Assembly (NCBI RefSeq): GCF_036323475.1
Contig: NZ_AP028934.1
Coordinates: 2,046,001-2,110,000, forward strand
Direction: 5' to 3'
Length of the DNA: 64,000 nucleotides
Origin: Solobacterium moorei
GTDB lineage: Bacteria; Bacillota_I; Bacilli_A; Erysipelotrichales; Erysipelotrichaceae
Below, in pieces: positions 46,249 to 54,407 of this stretch. A program made the translations under genes and the position numbers. The notes under the pieces are model-generated. The model had not been told where the DNA came from, made no database searches, and saw only the letters and a program-made list of their open reading frames with translations. Numbering within the stretch: the stretch's first letter is position 1; each line of letters starts with the position of its first letter.

Positions 46249-47765
46249 TAACTAAGCATATCCATATCTGCAGGTACATTCGGCTCAGGCAGCTGCACAG
46301 CACCACTTTCTTCAGCAATGCGTTGTGCTTCTTCATCTTTCCATGCATCTTCTTTAGATTCGCCATACATTTCATCAAGTGCTGTTCTTATTGACATAAC
46401 ACCGCCTTGCTTAGCCTTTGTAACTGTCTCAACAACAGCTTCAAATGACGGATTGGCATACTCTCCGAAATCAACATTCACATCAAGATCAAGTAATTGT
46501 GACAAGCCTTTATTTGTCATTCCGTCTTTTACCATAAGCACACTTGCTATTAGCTTAGGGACCATTTCTGTAAAGGCTTCAATGATTGCATTTCTTGTAT
46601 ACAGTGTTGTTTTCTCTTTCTCTCGCTGAGCTTCAGCATTCTCTAACTTCTTTGTATCAATGCCTAATGTGGATGGACTGATCAAGCCTTGTAGGCATAG
46701 GTCCAAATAAGTAATGTAGCTCTGCAGATAGTTTTCTGTCGGAATTGAAGGCTGTACAACGCTGATTTGCTGTTTCGCATCCTCGCCAATAGCGTTTCCT
46801 GTTTTTATAAAGCGATCATCAAAATCATTTGGTAACAGGTCCATTCCATTAGCGCCTTTAGGTACTAACGAATCAGGGATATACTTTGTTGCACGACCTG
46901 CTCTGACCGCATCTGCCCATTGCGAAACAACCTCATCCAAAGCATCGTATGAGTCCTTTTTCTTATCAAAAATCGACTCACCTCGACCTTTGTACATTGT
47001 TGATTCAAAAATTGAAAAAGGGATTGCCATCATAAAGCTTCCCTTTGTTTTTGTTTCCTCGTTATACCCACCAAATTGCACGTCTGCTAGGTCCTTTGTT
47101 TCTTCCAACTCGTACAAGTCTGTCTTATCTAAGCTGTATCCATTCACGTGAAATAGCTCATACTTAACATAGCCATATCCATAGCGTTCCTTTAGTAAGT
47201 ACTTACGTGTTGTTCCTTCTTGAATCTTAACCGTTTTAAAAACAATCTCCACTAATCTTCCACGTTTGTAGATTAAATCAATCTTATCTCCTGGATAAAA
47301 CTCAATGATTGGCTCATCTGAAACATCGCTATCAACTGAAATCTTGAAAGCACCATCCCCAACATACAGAGTATCTTTGATTGCTTGCTTAAACAGTTTC
47401 TTCAAATTGTTATCATTTGCAATCCTCTGCCATTCGTCATTACGCTTATTGACCTCGATTTTATTCAAATCGCGAATAACAATATCCGTTAGCACTCTTA
47501 CCGTTAATCCTGGCAAACCTGTATGAATCTTGTGAATCGGTGTAGACGGCGTTGCTCCCCAGAATGTTGCATTCTTATTGCTAGTACCCTTTATTTGCTT
47601 ATAGAGCGCCGATAATTCTGCTGGCTGACCACGCATCCATACTCGGTTGATTCCTGCGTTAAATTCATAATCGTAAGCTTCATCAATCGTTACACCTTCT
47701 CGATCAGCAGGTTTTATTTCAAGCCATGATTGAATAGCTTGTTTGATGTTCATTCCAATACCCAT
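46248..47765 (-). CDS. Phage portal protein (SPP1 gp6-like)
   Basis: A 505-residue protein forming the twelve-fold ring through which DNA enters the capsid. The middle (Gly-Asp-Gly-Ala-Phe-Lys-Ile-Ser; Phe-Tyr-Pro-Gly-Asp-Lys-Ile-Asp) and the later Gln-Arg-Glu-Lys-Glu-Lys helix match gp6-like portals. Standard length, standard place between terminase and minor capsid. Confidence 0.88.
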   Translation of the reverse strand: MGIGMNIKQAIQSWLEIKPADREGVTIDEAYDYEFNAGINRVWMRGQPAELSALYKQIKGTSNKNATFWGATPSTPIHKIHTGLPGLTVRVLTDIVIRDLNKIEVNKRNDEWQRIANDNNLKKLFKQAIKDTLYVGDGAFKISVDSDVSDEPIIEFYPGDKIDLIYKRGRLVEIVFKTVKIQEGTTRKYLLKERYGYGYVKYELFHVNGYSLDKTDLYELEETKDLADVQFGGYNEETKTKGSFMMAIPFSIFESTMYKGRGESIFDKKKDSYDALDEVVSQWADAVRAGRATKYIPDSLVPKGANGMDLLPNDFDDRFIKTGNAIGEDAKQQISVVQPSIPTENYLQSYITYLDLCLQGLISPSTLGIDTKKLENAEAQREKEKTTLYTRNAIIEAFTEMVPKLIASVLMVKDGMTNKGLSQLLDLDVNVDFGEYANPSFEAVVETVTKAKQGGVMSIRTALDEMYGESKEDAWKDEEAQRIAEESGAVQLPEPNVPADMDMLS

Positions 47766-47768
47766 TGG

Positions 47769-49136
47769 TTACTTTCCTCCAATTCCTATTTCTCTCTTAA
47801 ATGGCAGCCATGCATACTGATTTGCATTTATCGTATGATCATTGCCGTCTTCCGGCTCATACTTGTCTTCTCGCCAGCTGTACACTTCCATCTCATGTAT
47901 GTGATTCTTGCAGTGTTCCAGCACTAGGTAATCACCTTTGGCAATCCATCCTAGCTGTAGGTTGATACGGTCAATAATCTTTGTTTTCTTGTATGCCGGT
48001 ATCACCTCGTAGATGCTACCGTTCAAGCGTTTGTATTTCTGCCACTCTGTGATGGTTGCTTGATCGGCCGAATCCAAGAACATGTATTTCGCATATCCCC
48101 ACTTCTCTCGATTTCGTTCCGCAAAGTCCACTAGTCTTTGGACTGTATCGCTTGGCGCAATCGGAATCTGCAGATCCGCATTGTTGTAAACTTCTTCATC
48201 AAGCGTTACCAACTTGCCATTAACTGTTATTCCTTGGAACAACATTGCAATCGTATCAGGCGACTTTTGTGAGTAGGCTGTATCAACGCCTACAGTGAAA
48301 ACCTTAAAGGCCTTCCTGAGCTTGTCTTTGCCGCCTATTTGAGCGATTAATCGCTCGTACGTAATAACATTCGTCTTACGTTCGAAGTTGCTAAAAACAA
48401 GCCCTGTGGCTCTTCCACGAAGCCCTTTGATTTTATTCTTCCAAAGTTTTGTACCAACAGGCACTGATTCGATGATCTGCTTTTTCTTTTCTGCAGATAA
48501 TCCATAGTTATCATCAAAATTAAAAAACCAGTGTATCCAGTTTGGATGCTCCGGCTCGTTTAAATCATTTAGAATCTCTTGTGGCGTTTCCTTTGTCCAT
48601 TTCTGAATAGGACGGCAACGGTTGATGTACTCCTTGTATACAGGGAGTGATGGATCGTCAGGGTTCAACGTCATCATGGTATAGTCTGCACGCATAATAG
48701 ACTCACGTACAAATTCCATGTTTGCTGTGTTTACTTCGTCAATAAGTAAGCATCCATACTGGCCACCTAATGCATCCTTCCACTTCTCTTTTGTGGAATA
48801 TCCAACTATAAAAACAATCTTGTCTCCAGTTGTGGCATGCACGATCAAGTGTGGCATCTTGTACTCTTTAGAGCCATTGCCGCGGTACTCAACCAAATCC
48901 CCGAAGTCATCCAAAATCCCAAGGTCTTTGTTAATCAGGTTCTTTTCTACCGTACCTGTATCGTCACCTGCGATAATGTGAAGCTTCTTAGGGGATTGCC
49001 AAACTTTTAAGATGAACTTATAAACCCCAACGGTTGTTTTACCTGCAGCAGTTGAGCCTTCAAGTGCTTCAAGTTCTGCATCATACTTTAGAAATGCTTT
49101 GAACTTAGGGGATAAAATTAATCGCAAATCGCTCAT
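47769..49136 (-). CDS. terL: Phage terminase large subunit (PBSX/T4-like)
   Basis: A 455-residue packaging motor. Walker A-like Gly-Ser-Thr-Ala-Ala-Gly-Lys-Thr at about 28-35, Walker B Cys-Leu-Leu-Ile-Asp-Glu-Val-Asn near 132. The nuclease domain has Val-Gly-Val-Asp-Thr-Ala-Tyr near 276 and a later acidic Asp-Gly-Asn-Asp-His. Start overlaps the stop of terS by four bases. Confidence 0.92.
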   Translation of the reverse strand: MSDLRLILSPKFKAFLKYDAELEALEGSTAAGKTTVGVYKFILKVWQSPKKLHIIAGDDTGTVEKNLINKDLGILDDFGDLVEYRGNGSKEYKMPHLIVHATTGDKIVFIVGYSTKEKWKDALGGQYGCLLIDEVNTANMEFVRESIMRADYTMMTLNPDDPSLPVYKEYINRCRPIQKWTKETPQEILNDLNEPEHPNWIHWFFNFDDNYGLSAEKKKQIIESVPVGTKLWKNKIKGLRGRATGLVFSNFERKTNVITYERLIAQIGGKDKLRKAFKVFTVGVDTAYSQKSPDTIAMLFQGITVNGKLVTLDEEVYNNADLQIPIAPSDTVQRLVDFAERNREKWGYAKYMFLDSADQATITEWQKYKRLNGSIYEVIPAYKKTKIIDRINLQLGWIAKGDYLVLEHCKNHIHEMEVYSWREDKYEPEDGNDHTINANQYAWLPFKREIGIGGK

Positions 49137-49609
49137 TCTTCATCAGCAACCTTCAATTGTTCGATTACATCATCAACCTTAGACTGCTTTGTTTCTAGTC
49201 CGCCTGACAGTTCGACTTTCTTTTGGAACATGCCTAGATGTTCGCCTATTAGTTTAAGAGCTGTATTAGCTCCTTTACTGTCAAAGGTAAACTCAGCATC
49301 AGAATCAATGTAGGAATGTGAATCAGAATCCCACACCTTCACAGGCGTAGCTTGCATGCATCTGTTTTTAACTTCGATAAGATCTTTAAGTACATCTGCT
49401 GCAGTTATCTTAGCTTCTTGCGCGATCTGTTCCTTCAGCTCACACACGTACGCGGCAACGTTAGCATTTGCTAGCAGTCTACTAGAATTAGCAGATGCTG
49501 TTCTATCGCTTTTACAGTTAACATACACTAACTTATAAGCACGTATTGCATTGAGATCGACCACATACTCTTCACAGAAACGCTTTTGCTTGTCTGTTAA
49601 TTTCTTCAT
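49133..49609 (-). CDS. terS: Phage terminase small subunit
   Basis: A 158-residue DNA-recognition subunit; ATG at 49609 has AAAGGAG upstream. The N-terminus Leu-Thr-Asp-Lys-Gln-Lys-Arg-Phe-Cys-Glu-Glu-Tyr is the hallmark of the Terminase_2 family, followed by an Ala-Ser-Ala-Asn-Ser-Ser-Arg-Leu-Leu helix. Just downstream of the PanA-type cassette terminator. Confidence 0.9.
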   Translation of the reverse strand: MKKLTDKQKRFCEEYVVDLNAIRAYKLVYVNCKSDRTASANSSRLLANANVAAYVCELKEQIAQEAKITAADVLKDLIEVKNRCMQATPVKVWDSDSHSYIDSDAEFTFDSKGANTALKLIGEHLGMFQKKVELSGGLETKQSKVDDVIEQLKVADEE

Positions 49610-49742
49610 AGGCTTGCTCCTTTCTACATCGCACACACATTGGAAACTATCAGCCGGAAAGCTTAAACACAAAAGGAGTACTTATATGAATAGTTTTAGG
49701 GTGATTTCAAATGTTAAGCTGATAGCTTCGAATGTATGTACG

Positions 49743-49774
49743 AAAAAAACCACAAGCATTTCTGCTCATGGTTT
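49743..49774 (-). terminator. Terminator of the Panacea/membrane protein cassette
   Basis: Read leftward, a 12-bp stem with GAAA loop (arms 49763-49774 and 49747-49758) is followed by seven T. It lies 48 bases after the stop of the membrane protein gene and before terS. Confidence 0.8.
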
Positions 49775-49821
49775 TCGCCTACGCCCATTATACTGCATTT
49801 TTTCAATAGACATGTCTATTT

Positions 49822-50631
49822 TTACAAATTTTTTAATAATGATGGCGGACAAAAGATTGACGCAATAACAACTATAACAGCAATTGCAAGTAAAATTTTA
49901 TTAAATGTGACTAAGCTATTTTTCTTTTTATTGCTAGATTGTGCTTCTTCCACAGCACTTTTGCTATCATTGCTGATTACACTAGTTAATAAAGCAATAC
50001 TATTTACTAATATGAATGCTAATAGGTCAACTATTAACAACAATCTAAATATGCTTACATCTTTCATCGCATTTAATGTTGCTGACGAAAAGGATATTCC
50101 ACCCATAAAAGCAAGTACGATTGATGCAAATATACCAAGAATCGTTATATATTCACGTTCGATTACTTTCATATCTCTGTTTACTTCTTCTATGATTTTA
50201 GCTTTTACCCTATCATTACTTTTTTCTGCTATATTCCCAGCATTTTCAATTTGGTAATTTGCCAACTGACAATGGTCAAAAATCTTCACAACTATTTTTC
50301 TGCAATCACACTCAATATTTTTCGGTAAGTTTAGAGTATATTCAAGCAATGATTCAACATTTGTTAGAAAAGTTCCTCGTACACCTTCATCCATCCCATA
50401 AACTCGATTAGTTATTTCAGAATATAGCATTCTATCAAGCTTTGTATCATTATTAATATAATTTTTGAGTATAGTCATTGTCATTGACGGCATATATTCA
50501 TTGCTCTTATAACAAAGACTACTACATATTTTTTGAATTTCTTCTTTAGATATTAAGTACTCCTGTTTTTGTCTAAGCCCACATTGATCTCCTTCAGTTG
50601 TGCCCAATACATCTTTAACATCATCAGGCAT
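49822..50631 (-). CDS. Three-helix membrane protein, candidate toxin of a PanAT pair
   Basis: A 269-residue protein of no family I recognise. Residues 1-158 are soluble and mostly helical, with six cysteines up to residue 121 (20-121 region: Cys17, Cys36, Cys40, Cys108, Cys110, Cys121). Membrane helices follow at about 161-181, 194-219 and 243-262, with a charged Ser/Lys loop between the last two. ATG overlaps the stop of the Panacea gene by eight bases, so it is translationally coupled. In panAT systems the gene beside the Panacea antitoxin is the toxin, and many are membrane-active. Superinfection exclusion is the alternative role. Phage structural or lysis function is unlikely here. Confidence 0.6.
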   Translation of the reverse strand: MPDDVKDVLGTTEGDQCGLRQKQEYLISKEEIQKICSSLCYKSNEYMPSMTMTILKNYINNDTKLDRMLYSEITNRVYGMDEGVRGTFLTNVESLLEYTLNLPKNIECDCRKIVVKIFDHCQLANYQIENAGNIAEKSNDRVKAKIIEEVNRDMKVIEREYITILGIFASIVLAFMGGISFSSATLNAMKDVSIFRLLLIVDLLAFILVNSIALLTSVISNDSKSAVEEAQSSNKKKNSLVTFNKILLAIAVIVVIASIFCPPSLLKNL

Positions 50632-51076
50632 TAAAATATTTCCTCATCGAATCTATTGTTATGATACGATTTCTGTACTTAACATATGTATCTTTCCATG
50701 GGGCTTGCTCATGAGTAAGTTTCACCAAATCTGTGGCACTATAATTACTATATGCATCAACCACACTATTTATTAATTTTTTATCTTCCTTTGTAATTTC
50801 TTTATTTTCTCCAAATAACATAGTTACCTGTGGTTCTGCAACAGAAATATCACTACTTCCATACTTTTTATATACTCTATAGGCCTTAGGAACTACCGGC
50901 CCAAAATCCCAAGCTTCTATTTGATCGTCAAAACATGGAGTATGGTGTTCCTTCTTAACCAAAAAATATGCCTGTACCAAATATAAAATTTTCTGCAACT
51001 TAAGATTTGAAATTCCATACTGCTTTTCATTACTGTAATTAATGATATATTTACTAACCTCTAAAACATCATACAT
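50624..51076 (-). CDS. Panacea-domain protein (SocA/DUF4065), candidate antitoxin
   Basis: A 150-residue protein that is almost only the Panacea domain. Marks are Ile-Ser-Asn-Leu-Lys-Leu-Gln-Lys-Ile-Leu-Tyr, then Gln-Ala-Tyr-Phe-Leu, Ala-Trp-Asp-Phe-Gly-Pro-Val-Val-Pro and Leu-Thr-His-Glu-Gln-Ala-Pro-Trp. The domain is known as a versatile antitoxin that neutralises unrelated toxins, and as a proteolytic adaptor (SocA). It is the first gene after a palindrome-bearing promoter, and the partner overlaps its end. Confidence 0.85.
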   Translation of the reverse strand: MYDVLEVSKYIINYSNEKQYGISNLKLQKILYLVQAYFLVKKEHHTPCFDDQIEAWDFGPVVPKAYRVYKKYGSSDISVAEPQVTMLFGENKEITKEDKKLINSVVDAYSNYSATDLVKLTHEQAPWKDTYVKYRNRIITIDSMRKYFNA

Positions 51077-51110
51077 AGCAATCTCCTACCTTCCTCTGTT
51101 TATGCACCAT

Positions 51111-51158
51111 AAAGCAAGAAGTTTTTAGTATTATATACCAATAACTTCTTGCTTTCAA
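51111..51158 (-). promoter_or_regulatory. Promoter and 13-bp inverted repeat operator of the Panacea cassette
   Basis: Reading leftward: TTGAAA (51158-51153), 17 bases, TATAAT (51135-51130). A perfect 13-bp inverted repeat (51111-51123 and 51143-51155) brackets the -10. It lies 35-80 bases before the antitoxin start, which suggests autoregulation by the pair. Confidence 0.75.
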
Positions 51159-51228
51159 AAAACTATGTACAGTGATAATATATCATTTCTTTAACTTAAA
51201 ATGTATAAAATTAATAATTTTTAGTAAA

Positions 51229-51666
51229 TTATTCTAAATTTTTCATTATTTCCTCAATTTTCATCCGCAATGTATCCTTATTGCTACACATCACTACAGC
51301 CAACTCCCTTAAAGTTTTCTTGTACTTGTAACGTTGCTCAATTAGCAGTAACTCTTCATTCTCCAGCTTATTCAGTTTCACCTGCACTCTGCTGATCAAG
51401 TATAACAGGTCTTGCTTCTGCTTGATTAATTGGTCCTGTTCCTGGAATAGTTCAAGCATATTGATATCGCTATAAATCCTAGTGCCCTTCTGATACTTCG
51501 CTTCCTCCGGACTCATGATCCTAGGGCTACCAATTGATGTAAGCTGCGTATCGATCTCGGCAATACGCTCATTGACCATCTCAAGCTGACGTCTGTATTC
51601 GTAGTGATTTCTTAATTCTCTGTCAATCACTTGCAGGTCTTCTCTGTATGGATCTTCATTAATCAT
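51229..51666 (-). CDS. ArpU/DUF1492-type late transcription regulator
   Basis: A 145-residue helical protein. A coiled-coil N-terminus precedes a C-terminal sigma-region-4-like part (Glu-Gln-Arg-Tyr-Lys-Tyr-Lys-Lys-Thr-Leu-Arg-Glu-Leu-Ala). Proteins of this type end the early region of Gram-positive phages and switch on the packaging genes. The place just before the terminase block agrees. Confidence 0.7.
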   Translation of the reverse strand: MINEDPYREDLQVIDRELRNHYEYRRQLEMVNERIAEIDTQLTSIGSPRIMSPEEAKYQKGTRIYSDINMLELFQEQDQLIKQKQDLLYLISRVQVKLNKLENEELLLIEQRYKYKKTLRELAVVMCSNKDTLRMKIEEIMKNLE

Positions 51667-51703
51667 TCTTCACTCCAATCTAGTCTTAGTGCGTTGCAAA
51701 CGT

Positions 51704-51970
51704 CTAAGCTGCCTCATCTACGTACTCAACTCCAAGTTGCTTTAACTCTTCTATATATCCATTCATTTCAGAGTTAAATTCATCTAAAATCACATTGCGT
51801 ACTTTTATAGATAAATTTCCATCAATTTCAAAATTAATGTAATTAATTCTTACGCGAGCATCATCTATTCCTTCTTCTTTTGAACGATTAAGAGTTGCAG
51901 TTTCTTTTTTTAAACATTCTATTTTTGTTAATATCGTTTCTACTTTTTCTATATCAGTTGATTTCATCAT
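51704..51970 (-). CDS. Hypothetical phage protein with coiled coil
   Basis: An 88-residue acidic helical protein. Residues 1-35 show heptad spacing. No family recognised. Its start overlaps the stop of the zinc-ribbon gene by four bases, showing it is a real gene of the early operon. Confidence 0.6.
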   Translation of the reverse strand: MMKSTDIEKVETILTKIECLKKETATLNRSKEEGIDDARVRINYINFEIDGNLSIKVRNVILDEFNSEMNGYIEELKQLGVEYVDEAA

Positions 51971-52260
51971 TCTTCACTCCAATCCAGCGCCTGACCGCAT
52001 GAGCAACAATACAGTTGTCCCTCTATTACAACTTCATTCCTACTCCCTAATTTTTGTAACTCACCTTTACAGTTTGGACAGTATCCCTGCCGAACTACCG
52101 GTGTACTTTGATTGATAGGTTTCTTCGGTGTAGCCCTGTCCACAAGTTCCTGTAAGGTTTCTAATTGTCGTATCGCATTATACTTTTGCAATTTTTTATA
52201 TTGATGCGATTGTGCATAATAATATCGAATGTTCAGCAATGCTTCTTGGTATTTATTCAT
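51967..52260 (-). CDS. Small phage zinc-ribbon protein
   Basis: A 97-residue protein. The basic helical N-terminus (Tyr-Tyr-Ala-Gln-Ser-His-Gln-Tyr-Lys-Lys) is followed by a zinc ribbon with Cys-Pro-Asn-Cys near 61-64 and Cys-Cys-Ser-Cys near 85-88. Probable nucleic-acid contact; role unknown. Confidence 0.65.
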   Translation of the reverse strand: MNKYQEALLNIRYYYAQSHQYKKLQKYNAIRQLETLQELVDRATPKKPINQSTPVVRQGYCPNCKGELQKLGSRNEVVIEGQLYCCSCGQALDWSEE

Positions 52261-52263
52261 TTT

Positions 52264-52521
52264 TCATACTCCATAACTGTTTTGATAATCAAGTACACTT
52301 TGTATATAATCATCAACATATTCATCAAAATTATCTATGTGTAATCTGTTTCTAATATTATCAATGTAAAGTAATTTATCAGCACATCTATAATCCTTGT
52401 GTGTCCCCTCGGTAAACATAGCGAAATCTCCTTTTACCTTTGCACCTATTACAATCAAATCATTGTCTTTCTTCAGGTCTATATCAAAGTTTGCGTTAAT
52501 TAAGTGTAGTTTTGTTTTCAT
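52264..52521 (-). CDS. Hypothetical small phage protein
   Basis: An 85-residue acidic protein with beta-rich first half and a helical end (Tyr-Val-Asp-Asp-Tyr-Ile-Gln). No family recognised. It overlaps the upstream helicase-loader gene by 26 bases and ends three bases before the next start. Confidence 0.55.
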   Translation of the reverse strand: MKTKLHLINANFDIDLKKDNDLIVIGAKVKGDFAMFTEGTHKDYRCADKLLYIDNIRNRLHIDNFDEYVDDYIQSVLDYQNSYGV

Positions 52522-52969
52522 ACGCTTTATCCCATACCCTTTCTATTTCTTCATCTGTTAGTGGTGTGTTATCTGCGTATTCATTCCACCACTTCACTAA
52601 TTCTTCTTTTGTATCAACATCATGTGTAGCAATCAGTACAGCGCAATCTAGCAATATTTCTCTTCTTGTTCTTTGCGTTCCGGCTATTGCTAGTGGTTGC
52701 TGTTTTTCTTCTAGCATCTGCCCCCACATGTATTCAGGCATTGCCATGACCTTTGATTTTAATTGTGCAGCTGTAGGAGGATAGTTTGAGTTACCACTCT
52801 TGAAGTAACTATCTAATGCTCCTGCCACAGCAATCTGATCAACATCTGCAAGTGTGACTACAAAAGAGTTAAAAATATCAATAATTTCCTTTTTTGTTTT
52901 TCTTGCGTAGTACTCTGGATATCTCAATCGCAAAGTTTTCAACAAATTTCTTACTTGTGATTTTTCCAA
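52496..52969 (-). CDS. Putative replicative helicase loader/inhibitor (G39P-like)
   Basis: A 157-residue helical protein. Its N-terminal half (Leu-Arg-Tyr-Pro-Glu-Tyr-Tyr, Pro-Pro-Thr-Ala-Ala-Gln-Leu-Lys) fits phage G39P-like loaders that bring the host helicase to the origin. It lies directly after the DnaD-like gene, the usual order of phage replication modules. The match is by pattern, not strong. Confidence 0.55.
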   Translation of the reverse strand: MEKSQVRNLLKTLRLRYPEYYARKTKKEIIDIFNSFVVTLADVDQIAVAGALDSYFKSGNSNYPPTAAQLKSKVMAMPEYMWGQMLEEKQQPLAIAGTQRTRREILLDCAVLIATHDVDTKEELVKWWNEYADNTPLTDEEIERVWDKAYENKTTLN

Positions 52970-52996
52970 TTTCTGAAAATCCTCCTAATATAGATA

Positions 52997-53010
52997 AAAG
53001 TTGCAACTTT
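52997..53010. promoter_or_regulatory. 14-bp perfect palindrome upstream of the helicase-loader gene
   Basis: AAAGTTGCAACTTT is its own reverse complement and sits 28 bases before the loader start. It is a candidate operator or initiator site next to the A+T-rich tract. Confidence 0.4.
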
Positions 53011-53019
53011 CGTCAGCAC

Positions 53020-53182
53020 ACACTATTTATATTTCTTATATATGTATGCACTATCTATATTTCTTAGTATTCTTATACTTCTTTATATTCTTATCTTTCT
53101 TATATTCTTATATTGCTGTTAGCTCCCTGTTAGCTCCCTGTTAGCTCCCTGTTAGATTCCCTGTTAGATTCCCTGTTACCCT
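53020..53182. other. Candidate phage replication origin (repeats plus A+T-rich tract)
   Basis: Three 11-base repeats (53118-53150) and two related 12-base repeats (53151-53174), with a partial copy to 53182, lie beside a tract of nearly 100 bases made almost only of A, T and C. TTCTTA is repeated there about six times. Iteron-like repeats plus an easily melted tract inside or next to the initiator gene are the usual form of phage origins. Confidence 0.55.
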
Positions 53183-53516
53183 GTGAGTCTGTGGCTTGAT
53201 ATTTTGCGTAATTTACTATCGTTATAAGCCTTCCACACCCTGTTAGTTCGTCTGTTATTTCCCCTGTTGATTTTAGGTGATTTAGTGCAGTGCGTACATT
53301 CATGCATGTTAAACCTGTATTTTTAGATAGCGATGGTAAGGATTCAAGAACTTGACCTTTTTTTATTTTGATTGTTCTAAATTCTTGTTCTTCATCCAGC
53401 CAACTAGCACGCAATAGCAGATAGTGCCACAAGTGCGCAGTATTAGGGTCTTTAAACCATCGCCAATTCAGCAATGAACGATAATCCTTAATCCATCCAC
53501 TATCATTTCTACTCAT
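53130..53516 (-). CDS. DnaD-like replication initiator, N-terminal winged-helix part
   Basis: A 128-residue protein with the replisome-organiser start (Gly-Trp-Ile-Lys-Asp-Tyr-Arg-Ser-Leu; Trp-Arg-Trp-Phe-Lys-Asp-Pro) and a winged helix (Leu-Ser-Lys-Asn-Thr-Gly-Leu-Thr). The tail is Asn-Arg-Glu-Ser repeats encoded by direct repeats. The repeat unit changes from 12 to 11 bases near 53150, shifting the frame into an early stop. Relatives often continue with a further C-terminal domain, so this may be truncated. Confidence 0.65.
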   Translation of the reverse strand: MSRNDSGWIKDYRSLLNWRWFKDPNTAHLWHYLLLRASWLDEEQEFRTIKIKKGQVLESLPSLSKNTGLTCMNVRTALNHLKSTGEITDELTGCGRLITIVNYAKYQATDSQGNRESNRESNRELTGS

Positions 53517-53526
53517 ACTTCACCTC

Positions 53527-53979
53527 TTAGAACGGTAAATCATCAGAATTCACTTCCACATTAGGAAGATAATCGAAGTCTGACATTTGCTGTGGTTTTG
53601 GTGCCTGTGTTGCTTGTGGTTCATATGATGCTTGTTCTTGAGATTGTACTGTTTGCTTACTGTGCAATAAGTTAACTGAGTTTGCTAATACTTCAACCAC
53701 ATACACCCTCTGACCATCACGATCATAGCTGCGTGTCTGTAGCCTTCCTTCAACGCCAACTGTATCGCCTTTGTGCGCATAGTTTCCTAGAAAATCAGCG
53801 CTTCCACGCCATGCAACACAGTTAATAAAGTCTGCTGATTGCTCGTTATTGTTCTTCTGCGCTTGCGATAATCGTCTATCGCACGCAACTGTGAACGATG
53901 CAACGGATAATCCGCTTTGCGTTTTTCTGATTTCAACATCCTTAGTTAGTCTACCGACCAAAACTACACTATTAATCAT
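53527..53979 (-). CDS. ssb: Phage single-stranded DNA-binding protein
   Basis: A 150-residue SSB with the standard start (Met-Ile-Asn-Ser-Val-Val-Leu-Val-Gly-Arg-Leu-Thr-Lys-Asp). The OB fold runs to about residue 105, a Gln-rich linker follows, and the acidic tip is Asp-Asp-Leu-Pro-Phe. It protects single strands for the RecT recombination system encoded upstream. It overlaps the rusA stop by four bases. Confidence 0.95.
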   Translation of the reverse strand: MINSVVLVGRLTKDVEIRKTQSGLSVASFTVACDRRLSQAQKNNNEQSADFINCVAWRGSADFLGNYAHKGDTVGVEGRLQTRSYDRDGQRVYVVEVLANSVNLLHSKQTVQSQEQASYEPQATQAPKPQQMSDFDYLPNVEVNSDDLPF

Positions 53980-54407
53980 TGGTGACTCTCCTTATTTATT
54001 TCTGACAATCTCACTACAACTCTAGGATTGTCATCATACGCTTTATATACATACAACTCCGTTACCTGCTTATCATCCAAGAATGCTAAGCCATTCAAGC
54101 TATCAAGAATAATCTTGGCAATGTTATCTGAATCAGGTTTAACAGTTGGCAGTAGCTTGCATGCAATCGCATCACGCTGCTTTTGTTTTGAGAATGATTT
54201 TGGAATTGGAAAGTATGCAAGTATCTGAACTTTTAATGCTGTATCAGTTGGCTCATATCCAATCGGCAATGATCCTTGTGTACAGAATCTAACTTTTCGC
54301 TCATAATCTGCAGTATCTTTTGGGGTATAAGTGAAACCACGCTTTGTAAAACGTGGTCTCCCTTTTCCCTTTGGTTCACCTGGAATGGTAATAATGATGT
54401 CATTCAT
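53976..54407 (-). CDS. rusA: RusA-family Holliday junction resolvase
   Basis: A 143-residue endonuclease; ATG at 54407 overlaps the recT stop by eight bases and has GGAG before it. Family marks: Gly-Lys-Gly-Arg-Pro-Arg-Phe, Lys-Pro-Asp-Ser-Asp-Asn-Ile-Ala-Lys and Phe-Leu-Asp-Asp-Lys-Gln-Val. The aspartates of the last two motifs are the catalytic metal ligands. It resolves junctions made during phage replication and recombination. Confidence 0.92.
   Translation of the reverse strand: MNDIIITIPGEPKGKGRPRFTKRGFTYTPKDTADYERKVRFCTQGSLPIGYEPTDTALKVQILAYFPIPKSFSKQKQRDAIACKLLPTVKPDSDNIAKIILDSLNGLAFLDDKQVTELYVYKAYDDNPRVVVRLSEINKESHQ

Noticed and set aside
49736-50257. Rightward 173-codon frame opposite the three-helix membrane protein
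   Set aside because: It is antisense to that gene, crosses its terminator, and lacks a ribosome site.
53118-53174. CRISPR array
   Set aside because: The repeats are 11-12 bases and directly adjacent with no spacers; they are tandem iteron-like repeats.
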